DNA from: Axinella damicornis
Lineage: Eukaryota; Porifera; Demospongiae; Axinellida; Axinellidae
Direction: 5' to 3'
Assembly (NCBI GenBank): GCA_963931865.1
Contig: OZ007513.1
Coordinates: 7,734,157-7,798,156, forward strand
Length of the DNA stretch: 64,000 nt
The notes beneath the pieces were generated by a model. That model saw nothing but the letters and a program-made list of their open reading frames with translations, was not told the DNA's origin and searched no databases. This document shows positions 42,501 to 54,900 of this stretch, piece by piece; positions within the stretch are counted from its first letter, which is position 1; the number at the start of each line of letters is the position of its first letter. The position numbers and the translations under genes were made by a program.

Positions 42501-45500
42501 GGTGGACACGGTTATGAAGCAACTCGACTACACGTATGCTCTTCCAGTCCATATTCCTACCGCAAAGACAGCAACTTGATGCCAACTCAGCGCTAACTGG
42601 AATACAACATGCACTAACGTTTGACTACTCAGGTGCAGTGTTGTTGTCAATTATTTCTTATTGTAATCATTACATTATTGGGTAAGAGTACACAAAACAG
42701 TTGCATTACAAATTAACTATAAAGAATATGATTTTGTAATCATTACATGATAAATTAGTGTTCAAATTTTAGGATTAATTACTATTCAATTACTACAGTA
42801 GGAAAAATGTAATCATTACTAGTCAAGTAATTGGTAATTGCAAACTGGAGATGGTACTAGTAAACTTCTCCTGACAGAATGTACAACAGGATACACAAAT
42901 ACTGCATGCAAAGTAATTTTGAGGTAATTGTGTATTTAACTACTAGTTTAGCTAACTTAGGAATTACTTACACTACATATGATTCCTGGGAAAGCAGGTA
43001 ATGATTACTAATTACAGTTCTGGCATTTAGTCCATGATTACAAGCAATTAATTACAACAAGTAATCCATTACAGGACAATTACAATTAACAACTACCATT
43101 ACCACAACACTGCTCAGGTGTACCAAGCGCTTGGTAAGCTACTGTAGAGAGCTATTGTAGTTACCTAGGCTACTACAACCGCACAACAAGGAGTCCATAC
43201 CTGACGCCTCCAGCAGTCCACCACGGTAGCGTAAAAGCCAACAATAACTCGCTAAGAAACCTGTCGTTAGCCCGTGAACTTCTGACACGAAGCCATTTTA
43301 CATGTGTCCACCTACGTCATAACCGTGTCCACCTTGCTTGTAAATGACGTAGGAGTGGTACCAGGCCTTCTGCCAGCTTATCTGACAGGGGTTCAAAGGT
43401 CACGTATGCGACTAAAATGAAGCGGCAGACGGCCTGGGTACGAGGCTACACTGTACCTACACTGTATCTCTCACACAATATCTATTACTGCTACACCACT
43501 ATTATATACTCACACTAGTCGCTATACATGTACATACTGTAATACCATATCATTGCATCACAACGGTGTAATCAGAAACTATGTGCACCTTCTTCAGTAC
43601 CGTAGGGTTTCATTAGAATATTACGCTCTGCGTAATCTAAGGATTGCACAATCTCGAGAGTGTGTACACAAACTGGAACTTGGGCTGCAGTTTGTGATCA
43701 CAGAGCAGAAGTCAGTGACCTCACAGGCAGTATATAGGTGTCCTTGCCTTGGCACATTGACTCCAGTATTATATGCACTTGCAGCGTTGGCTGAAGGCTC
43801 AGACCCCGGAATGTCGAGTCAACCCTTGTCTAGATGGATGGACAAAGCCAGCTCCCCCTGACTGAAGACCATAGGCAATCATGCCAATATGTACATGTAG
43901 TCGACACTGTTGTAACCACACAGGAGTATAGCCTCCATGTAACGCACAATAGATTGACCCATCCTTACTGCACCGGAGCAGTAGCTCCCAAGATGCTTGG
44001 AACTGACACTGCAGTCACAGTTCATTACAATTAGGGCTGAGCGATTGTGGATTTTCCAACATTGTATCCATATAATCACGATTATCGATTATATCACGAT
44101 TATCGATTATATCACGATTATGCCATTTGAAGGAGACCTGCATACACCATTCAAAGTCACAAGGCCATGGCCCATGGTGGACAGAAGCCATGATGGACAG
44201 AAGCCACAGTTGACAGAACCAACCCACAGAAGCCTTGGATAGAAGCCATGGTCACGCAGTGCTTATGTATTCGTAGTCCTGATTATTGTATTCACAGTCC
44301 TGCTAAGTACATTCATGAAAACCCATAAGCAATTTTGCGCATGTGACTAACATCGCGGTGGCGATTGCTGCAATCACCATCGCGATGCTTAGAGATAATC
44401 ACGATTAATCACATAATCGAAATAATCGCTCAGCCCTAATTACAATGTACTTATGTAACACTACATTCATAGTAACTACGTACTAAGTATCATACCCTCA
44501 TGAGGAATGTCATCCACCTCACTGCTCACAGATGAGTCGGATAGTCCAACCAGTCCTTGATGGGTGTGCTACAGAAAAAAAAACACAGCAGATTTTGAAA
44601 CCTCACATACATACACACACTGAGTGAACAATCATGTGAAGATGCTGGTAAGCACCAGTAAGGAAACAGGAATTCATTAGCCAAACCTCCTGCTAGGTCC
44701 ATTCCTAGCAATCACAAGAGGTTGACTATACGTAATCAGACTTTGGATGCTGTCAGGAGCTCATAAGATCCTGATGCTATATGTACATCTGTCAAACTTC
44801 CAATGGTTGTTCCAAAGAATTTCAAACGTTCATTTATTCCACCTCAGCTAGAATGACAGAATTCACAATAGGTCTCCAGACAGGCTGGAACCTTCTGTAC
44901 AGCAGCCATCTGCATAACAACCAGTATGCACAGTGTATGCGGCGGTCGTTCAATGAGTTGCTGTTCTGCTGCTACGTACGTATATGCTGGTGTTTGCTGC
45001 GGTGCGCTTTTGTGTGCAACTATCCAGCCCGAATGATACATTGGTGGCAGCGATGGGATGGATGCAATGACCACCCGATGGCAGTGAAGCGACAGCAAGA
45101 GGATCAGCTGGCGAGGCCGGAGAGAGCAGCAAGAGAGACAGGAAGAGCTGGCTGCACGACATCAGAGTCGCCTGGAGCAGTTGATCGAGGAGCAGCAGCA
45201 ACGATGGGACGTTCTGGCGAAGAGACAAGGCCATGTCAAGGAGCAAATTGCAAGTCGCTTATCAGAAAAGCAGGACAGGATTTGTTTCTGGTATCAGTTC
45301 GTCAGTACTGACATCTTTGCTTACCTCGGCCTATTTGTTGGGCTAAGGTACTACAACTGGGACTTCCACACCACTAGCATCAAACAGCTTGCTGCCATTT
45401 TCTCAGCCTTTGTTAGGCCAGTCTATCAACGGCTAATCCCGACAAACATCTACGTACCATCTCCTTACCTTGCCAAAGCCACTACTAGAACACCTTCAAC

Positions 45501-45879
45501 AAGGCTGCTTTAGCGTTCGACTAACCCCAAGTGAGTGGCATGGAGTTGCACTAGATGAGTGTCATGAAACAAAATCAACAAAGATGCCAAACTAGCTGTG
45601 GTACGTCCTAGTGTACACAAAATGGAACACTAAAACCACCTTCCCTTTCGTGCTGCCTGCATCATCAACCTTACTGAGCAGCTATTCCCAGAAAACAAAG
45701 AGCGCACCAACAAATTCTCACACAGACCAACCTGTAAAGACAAAAGGCTGAAACAAACATTCAAAGGATGCTAGATCCTACTGCCACTCATGGAATGTTA
45801 CATAGCGAGGGTGAGAACAGAGGAACCTTCTTGAAGTAAGCAAGCAACAGTGAGCAAACCAGTCTTTTAGAAACTCGTT

Positions 45880-45913
<34 letters not shown>

Positions 45914-48900
45914 CGGAATCGTAGCGCGGCGAGGTAAGGGGGGGAGGCGTGAATAACATAATACTTCTTGGGTATCATTCAAGGGGAGGCAGTAAAGATT
46001 CAAGGGGGGGGTGAATGCCCCCCCCTCCCTAAAAGACACCCTGGAGCAAACCCATGACCTGCTACAGTTTAGAAGCATTGGTCAGGCAGCATTCGAAGAC
46101 TATGTTCCAGTGTTCTCACCAGATATCTACATCCAAATGTGCACAATGAATAATCAGACATTGAATGGCTTTGTTTACACACTACTATTGAATGTTAAGT
46201 GGGAAACCCTGCCAGCAGCTGCTGTGGGCAGGAACCAATTAATTACCAAGTGATCCAAATGGTGCACGTACTTAAGTTTACCACATCCAAATGGAGATTG
46301 GATTAACCAAATGGTAAGGCCTAGCGAGAACACTGCTTGTACTGCTTGTACGTTCACAGAAAAATACTTAAGCAGCCAAGCACTGATGCCCAGTCCACAA
46401 TTTGGTCACCATGCAGGACCTGTCGATTCTGAAGCGCTGAGGCCCATGGTGGAAGAATTTGCGCCATCAGGTGGTACTGCGTCTGGGACAGCTGTGACAA
46501 GGGCAGGAGCTGAAGTCGGTTGGCCGATACAATGCCCTGCCCCCCGGTCTGCATCGAACGCCTATCTATCGGTAAACCAATTTGAAAGCGCACACAGTAC
46601 AGTTGAACAGCGAAGAAGGTGCATCACATCACTCACTGCCTGTGAACGTTGATGTATAAAGGCACAGCTGCGATATGGCTGGGCCATCAGTGAAGGTACG
46701 AGAAAGTAACTCACTTATGTATTCTGTGCCCCAGGATATGGACACCCCGTGTAGGAGAAAAGGTAGCGACAGTCGGACAACCGGGAACCACTATGCAATA
46801 GCATTGTCTACACAAATCTGACTTGAGTACCTAGCGAGTTGTTTTCTAATCAATGACATGTCAAAGTTCTCCACCGTACCGTTCGGCTGATCGAATTTGT
46901 ATTGCATTTCATTTTTTGAGCAATGTATAATTAGAGTTCCTATGGTAAATGCAAATAAATGCGTGTTTACAATTTTTAAAACCTCAACAGCCCTACATCA
47001 ACATGGCCTGGGATCGAAGGTAAACTGGGTTTGCTTGCTCAATGAACTTCGACCTTGCACAACATATCACAACTGTAGAGTGGTCTATAGCAACATCCAA
47101 ATCTTACATCTGAATTAGAAGTCAATATCTTCTTTCTTCGTGCACTGAATTTGCGCCTCTTCTTCTAGAGAAACAAGATCAACATCAAATGAACGACACG
47201 ACACAAGTCTCATCAGACAATGCAGAACAATCTCCCTGGTGTCATCACTTCTGCATAAGAAACACTATGGCAGCCATTTTGATGAAAGAACAACAGTGCA
47301 TTTGCCGTATTAATAACAGAGGTTGGTTCAGTGCGTGTGCTCGAGTGGAGACTATTGTTTGTTTTACATCGAGGGGCAACCGCACTCCTGGTAGCAGCGT
47401 TGCAACCGGTTACAACTCGCCGGTTGTGCAAGCTAGGTATTGCAGCTCATTCCAATTAACGCATACGCGTATGTCACGTGAGGACCATGCTCGGTCGATT
47501 GAGTAAGCAATGGTGTCCAAAGGGAAGACAAGAACTTATTACAGCGCTCACAACTTCGCCAGCACGGTGAGTTTAGGCATGTGAGCGTCAGCGGACTACA
47601 GCAATCACACCTGTGTGGTCAGAATCTTTGTGGGGCCTTCGTAAGAGCTGTACAGGCGACGAGGAGAGCGATCGAGCAATGGCGGCTGATGGCACTACAA
47701 AAGCGCTTGTATCTCCACCACCAAGGTGAGTTTCAGCACAATTATTACAAGTAATAAAAAACATTTAAAATGTAACAGGATGTAGGGATACCAGAACCGC
47801 AAAAAGTAAGGAAACAAGGTAGGGATGATCACACAAAACAGTGAAGTATACAACCCCCTACAGAGATCTTTTTCCATAATATGTGTATAATGAAAAAAGA
47901 TATGTACGGGGATTGTATACTTCACTGTTTTGTGTGATCATCCCTACCTTGTTTCCTTACTTTTTGCGGTTCTGGTATCCCTACATCCTGTTACATTTTA
48001 AATGTTTTTTATTACTTGTTTATGTCATTTTTTTTAGCAGCAGGCGCATGCATACTGGACTCTGGCATTTACACTGCCAGCAATGGCTGAAGAATCAGAC
48101 CCAAGCATCTCAAAAGCCAACCCTTTTCTGGATGGATACTAAGCCAGTGCTCCCTGAGCTGAAGTAGTATACATGTAGGTAAAATAGCTATACCAGATAG
48201 TAGTAGTGAGTCTTTAGATAGGCATTCACCCCTCTCACAGAACACAGTCTACCTCAGTCTAGTTACGGTAACACAACAGCGCAAGGCACTTCTAATTCAG
48301 CGATCTTGAATAATAATTACGTATTGTTGCTAAGTGATCGTTTAAGTGCGCATGCGTACAAACATGAAAATGGCGTGACAAATGAAGCCATAGTTGTTGA
48401 GTGGGCAGCTGTAGCCGCCTGGTGAAGACCTGGAGGTTGCCAAAAAGCGATGGGCTGGTGCACTGCTCGGTGTAAAATGCTGCTGTTTCATGCGAAAACC
48501 ATCATGAGGGATTGAGGCGACGTTGAGCTAGCCCGTCTGAAAGAAAGAAGAAAGAAGAAAGAAGAAAGAAGAAAGAAAAACAATTTGCCCGTTTTGCGAA
48601 TACCTGGTGCGGTACTTTCGCGACGGTTTTTCGCGACGCGAGGAGTCTTGTTGGTCATGAAAACACTCGAAGATGAACGGTATGTGGTTATAAAGGCTTA
48701 TATGTGTACCGTTTCTGAGATTTGGAGAGATTCTTTTGTATTAGCATATATTGCGTGTACGTCGTATCCCTACATACAGAGTCTACCGACTCTGCGATAC
48801 GTTTGTGTCACTGCATGATAGCAATCACAACGGTGTAATCAGAATCTTTGTAGGCCATTCCTAAGGTAGTCAAAGGTTAATTATTTAGATTGAATTGCAT

Positions 48901-51900
48901 TACGAAACAATTTTTCCCCTACCAGGAGTGTAATCTTAACCTCAACAGCCTCATCAACATGGCCCGGGGTTGAAGGTAAACCAACAAGAAGTGAAGCTAG
49001 AGTCGGGGAGTTTGAAGGTAGGAGTGCGCAAATGGAAGGCTCCCAGTTCGAGTACCAGGAGTGCCTGGTAGCGCTGCCTTCTCTGCCATCCTGCACGGCC
49101 ACTCCTTCAAGAGGCCCTACCGCCTCAATGACACAGCATATTTGAAATCTATTCCACTAGCAATATCAACTGTGATCGTAAAGACTACCGCGTACCGAGA
49201 AACACTATTCAGTATTTGCATACTGCAAGCGATCGAAGATCCGAGATGGGAACGCCCTGGCAAGCATAAACATCCTCATTACTCATTGTCCTGCTAATTA
49301 CAAGCTATGTTCCCCCCCCCTTACTTGTGCTATGTGCTAATTAGTCCATTTCCCATAGGGAATGTATCAGGGCTGGTGGTACATGTACATACAATGTAAC
49401 TGTGGAACACAACAAACTAATGTACTAAAACGTGAGATAAGATCTAGTATAAGTATGCAGCTCATACGGTACATTCTATGAGAAAAACTGAGCAGTCCAA
49501 CAATGTTGATTAAGAAGTGACATCACATGGGAAATGGTCTACATGTTGTTTACAGCAACTGGGCACTTAAGAAACAATTTAGGGATTCGAATAGCTTAAA
49601 CATTGGGCAGAAGTTTGAATACCAGGCATAAACTGATCGGCATAAAACACATTGGGTAGGTGCACTTTAGGCTTTATACCTGTAGAGCCTCTAACCAGAA
49701 GAACATGGCCTCTCGGCTGCTGGCCTGGAGATAGAACATCCGTCCCGGTGTGCAAACTTCGAATACGTTTCTTGGCTGATTCTCCACTTGGTAGGTCAGG
49801 GTGGAGTTGGAGATATCAATTGTCCTGTGACAAGAAAGGAGAGAGCCCTCTTTCAACACTTCATGCACACAACGCTGATCATCACATGTACCGTAGTCTC
49901 CTCATTATAGCCTCGTTCCCAGGCCCACACGCGGAACGCGGAAGAGGGCCTGGTGACACTTGGCAAAATTCCCGTATGTGCTGAGCTCAGCAGTCTTGAT
50001 TTCGGGTAGGCGAATCACGTTCATCCATTTCCAATTACTGCGTAGTAATTACATTCTTTACCCCGTGAAAAGTGTAGCCGTTTGATAAAACCGCTGTTCT
50101 AGCCTTCAAAACTTACCTCTGGTCGCTCCTTGGCAAGGACGTTCTACTTAGCCATCACCAACAGCAGCTACCTTCCACGTGATTTCGAATGCATCCAAGT
50201 AAGGAATGTAATCGATTACGCAGTTATGCTGACTGTGCACATACGGGAATTTTGCCAAGTGTCACCAGGCCCTCTTCCGCGTTGCACGTGAGGGCCTGGG
50301 TACGAGGCTATCCTCATTACACGTACGTCACCCATTGTGTTACTTTGAGTGTGAAGTGAGGAAGGGATTTTTACCCATATTTCGACTGTCTCTGCTTCCA
50401 CAAATGTAAAGACATGGAAGGGTTGAAAAATTTCCCATGTCTGCTGGAGAAGAGAAGCAGCGAGGTAACTTTGATCATCAGTGGCAACACTGAGGAGATG
50501 AAGGGAAGACTGGGTGGTTCCAGCGTTGGACTACATACAGCTTCAGATGGAACCAAAGGCCGATAACTTTGTTGGCTAAGAGGGTGAGGGTGTTTTCTCG
50601 AAAGGGGGGCATTAGTGAGAGACTACGGTACCAGTAATTTTTACTACAGGTACACACTCTCTCAAGTATGAACACAATTATCGAGCAGTAGATGACAACT
50701 ACATTATTCATAGTCAAAGTAGTGTGGCAGTGCAACATGCACTCTTATTTATACCACCAAGTTGGAGCTTCAAACATGACTATGGGTTTCACAGTTGCTT
50801 CATGAATATACTTACCAGGTGGCAAATAGTGGAATGGATAATGGCTAGCCTCGTTCCCAGGCCTACCCTGTTCTCTCTGTTCTTCGGTTTGCGTTGACAA
50901 TAATACACGGATGTGGAAGATCCGTCAACGCAAACCAAAGAACAGAAAAAAACGGGGTAGGCCTGGGAACGAGGCTAGATAATCTACAGTCGAGAATGGC
51001 AGAACAAAATTTAATGTGCTAGGACAAATCGTTCAGACACTTTTCGAACATAATTTCACGTCCTGCAGTGGGATAATGATCACCATATAGGGGATATTTT
51101 CATAAGTGCAAATGTTCGTATAAACGGCTGAAATGCCTTTAGCAGAAACGTTCACATTTTACATTTCGCATGCGCCTGCACATTGCCACGCCCCCTAGTG
51201 TTACATGTACGTAACATGTCAATGGTGTCGCTTTCTGTTTTCGGCAATGCACAATGGAGAGAGGGTACCATGTCTACAATGCTGTTATCTGGGCCTCTTG
51301 TTGGCGAGGAATTGGTTGGCATACTCACTGATCGTTGCTACTAAGTGACTTGGCTTACTTTTATCTGTCGCACTTCACAGGCTAACGGGTGTATACGTAG
51401 ACGGGACCACTGAAGTCTGGAAGACCATTTGAAGGCTAGAAATACCGTTATAAATGCCATCGCTTATTCGCCGCTTCCGCGTGTTCAATTGCCCGTTCAA
51501 AATTTGACATTAAACTTTTGACTGTTAAAATTTTCGCAGTTTGTATTCGCGTATCTCGAAGCTTCATACAAAATATACAAACTATATGGTACCTAGTAGA
51601 GCAGTCCCGGCATTCAAAGCACCAGAGTGCCCACATAAATTAAACATTGGGAGTGTTCACATAAACTGTGAATCCCCAGTGCATAACAGTAGCACATGTT
51701 ATCAGGTGTACCCAGCATCGTACTGCAAGCAACAAAAGCTGGGGCGGGGCCTGGGAATGAGGCTATAGCCATATTGGCTAGCCTCATTCCCAGGCCCCCA
51801 CCAGGTTCTCATCACTCGCAGTATGGAGGGCCTGGTACATTGATCACTGGCCTGGCACACTGACCTTCGGCGGCTCAATGCGCCCTTGTACAGGCTCAGT

Positions 51901-54900
51901 GGAGCTACTGAGCCCTCTCAGCAATAGCTACAGACCCAGTGGAGCTACTGGGAGCCCTCTCAGCAATAGCTACAGACCCAGTGGAGCTACTGGGAGCCCT
52001 CTCAGCAATAGCTACAGACCCAGTGGAGCTACTGGGAGCCCTCTCAGCAATAGCTACAGGATTGGTGGAGCTACCGGGAGCCCTCTCAGCAACAGCTACA
52101 CACTCAGTGGAGCTACTGGGAGCCCTCTCAGCAATAGCTACAGACCCAGTGGAGCTACTGGGAGCCCTCTCAGCAATAGCTACAGACCCAGTGGAGCTAC
52201 TGGGAGCCCTCTCAGCAATAGCTACAGACCCAGTGGAGCTACTGGGAGCCCTCTCAGCAATAGCTACAGGCCCAGTGGAGCTACTGGGAGCCCTCTCAGC
52301 AATAGCTACAGGATTGGTGGAGCTACTGGGAGCCCTCTCAGCAATAGCTACAGGATTGGTGGAGCTACTGGGAGCCCTCTCAGCAATAGCTACACACTCA
52401 GTGGAGCTACTGGGAGCCCTCTCAGCAATAGCTACAGGCCCAGTGGAGCTACTGAGCCCTCTCAGCAATGGCTACAGGATTGGTGGAGCTACTGGGAGCC
52501 CTCTCAGCAATAGCTACAGACCCAGTGGAGCTACTGAGCCCTCTCAGCAATAGCTACAGGCCCAGTGGAGCTACTGTGGCAAGGCCCCTACCCACAGAAG
52601 CATTGTTGAAGCCTAATGGAGTTAGGCGTGGTTAACACATAGCCTCGTTCCCAGGCTCTCATTCTCGGAAGGGAGATGAAAGCCTGGTAACACTGGCGGG
52701 GGTTAAACCATGGACTTCCGCCGCCAAGATTCTCGCGGAACCAACCAGGTTGCAGAACAAAAACACGTGAACATGCGACTATTTTGTGGGTGTGTTTACC
52801 TTCAGTGCCATGCTAATGCACAAATAGTCGACTCAAAAATGACCGTCAAAAACAAGGTACCCCTCAAAGGTTGGTAAAAGGCCTGAAGACAGGTGTGCGA
52901 GATGGCCACTGGTCTTAGATCGCTGATCACTGCGGTTTGATTGCGGGACCAGCTCGCTCATCGTCTGTCGCCACTTACGGGATCGACAGTTCGCAAGGTG
53001 AGTTGTCCGGTTGCTTGTAAGAACTGTCTCGGATCTCTACAAAGCCGGGGATGCCTTGAGAACGAATAGTAATATTTCGAATGGCGTGTGACTGATTTGT
53101 AACTCAAGCGACATTTACCACAAAAGTAGGAGTGTCCATCGTTTATCACATGAATGATGACGCGCCGGAAGTCAACAGTTTGACGACCCCCCCCCCCCCC
53201 CCCCCCCCAATGTTACCAGGGTCTCTTCTCCCTTTCGAGAATGAGAGCCTGGGAACGAAGATAGTTAACACACAAGCGGATGAGCATGCAGGTGGGGTTG
53301 GGGCTGGCTAGGGGGTGAACGTGCATGTTGCATGCAGGCAGAGATTGGCGCCAAGCAGTGGCAAGTAGCTGGCCAAGCTGAAGAGCTAGGCTTTGAGCCC
53401 CGCCCGCCTACCCAATCTCTAAAATAGCTTGAGACCTAGTTAGTTAGTGGGTAGCTGAGCTAGGACACTCCTTTCCACATTAGGTGGGAACAGTGCGAGG
53501 GTTGAATTAATATAGGTACATTAATTCTCTCCCGAGTTGGGGACAAGGGGAGATCCCCCCACAACACATCTACTAGGGTGGGGAAGTACAGAGCATGACC
53601 ATCGAACAACACATAATAATCAGCTCTCCAAGCAGCTTACATAGAGGGGATCGGGAAATACCCTCAGCAGCATTAACTAGGGGGAAACCTCTCAGCAGGC
53701 ATTAATGAAGGGGATTCAGCAAACCCCTCAGCTGGCATTAACTGTAGGGAAAACCCTCAGCTGGTAGTATGAAAGGGGTTCAGCATATCCTCAGCTCGTG
53801 GCATTAAAGAGAGGGGATACGAAACCCTCAGCAGGCAAAGAAGGGGATTCAGCATACCCCTCAGCGGGCGGCATCAAAATAGAGGGTAAACCCCTCATGA
53901 GGCAAAGAATGGGGATTCAGCATACTCCTCCGCAGCGAAGAAGGGGATTCAGTAAACCCCTCAGCAGCCATTAAATGATGGGGATCTTGCAAACCTCTCA
54001 GCTGGCTTTATGAGGGGATCAGGAACCCCCTCATTGGCTTACAGGCAGGGGATCATAGTATTGCTTACTAATATGCACGGAGACTCAACTTCTCCGTATA
54101 CGTATGCTTGTGCACAACCCTTGCACCATCCCCAAAAGTAGCGTAGTGTGTTAAGGAGTGGATATGTACTATCAGCAACAAAATCATCGAATGCAATAAA
54201 TCTCTTGAGGTGGGCATGCCATGTTTGCATAAGTACAGAGTAGACCACAAACATTCACTAAGTACACAAGCACTTGGACAGTCAACATGGTTGCCATGGT
54301 AAGCAAGGGTAGTTGGTTGTGAAGGTCACAGACTCAAAGGGGGACAGTAAGGAACAACACTTTCATGGCTGATTGCCCAGAGCGCCTTTAGAGCAAGGCA
54401 ACAAATCTGTCCACGTCGGCTGCGATCTCAGCTAGAGTTTGTATGGTCGATACGTACATAATCTGTGGGTGCATACGGGCGCTATCGGGTGTCAACAGTT
54501 AAAATAGTTCAGTTCATTGTAAAATAATTCCTACTTCAGCCTTATACGGTATGCAGATGAAACTTCCATTCCCATTCCATTCTATCCTGCACCACTACCC
54601 AAAACAATGTGGGTGTTTTGTCTTGTGCACTCCCTCACGCCATGCATGGACATGCCCACAATCAACAACACAACATGTCACATGTTGAACTCAGGCAAAC
54701 CTATTACAAAGGGTATGTTATACAGGGCCTTCTTTGGTAACCCAGAGCACTTCACTGAGCCCTGAATATCCCCTGTACCCTCCGTGATGGCCAGCTGGTT
54801 TAGCAATTGAATAGACATTGTGCAAATGGAGGTGAATAGGTAGTCATAATAAACCCTCCAAATTTGCCTTGCACATCCCTTATGCCATCTATGTCTCAAA

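Noticed and set aside
51878..52553. Long ORFs of 190-210 codons on both strands
   Set aside because: They are read-throughs of the 42-bp minisatellite, open in several frames at once, with no splice or start evidence.
51895..52575. Regular repeats resembling a CRISPR array
   Set aside because: No unique spacers; the whole unit repeats, and the context is an animal intron.
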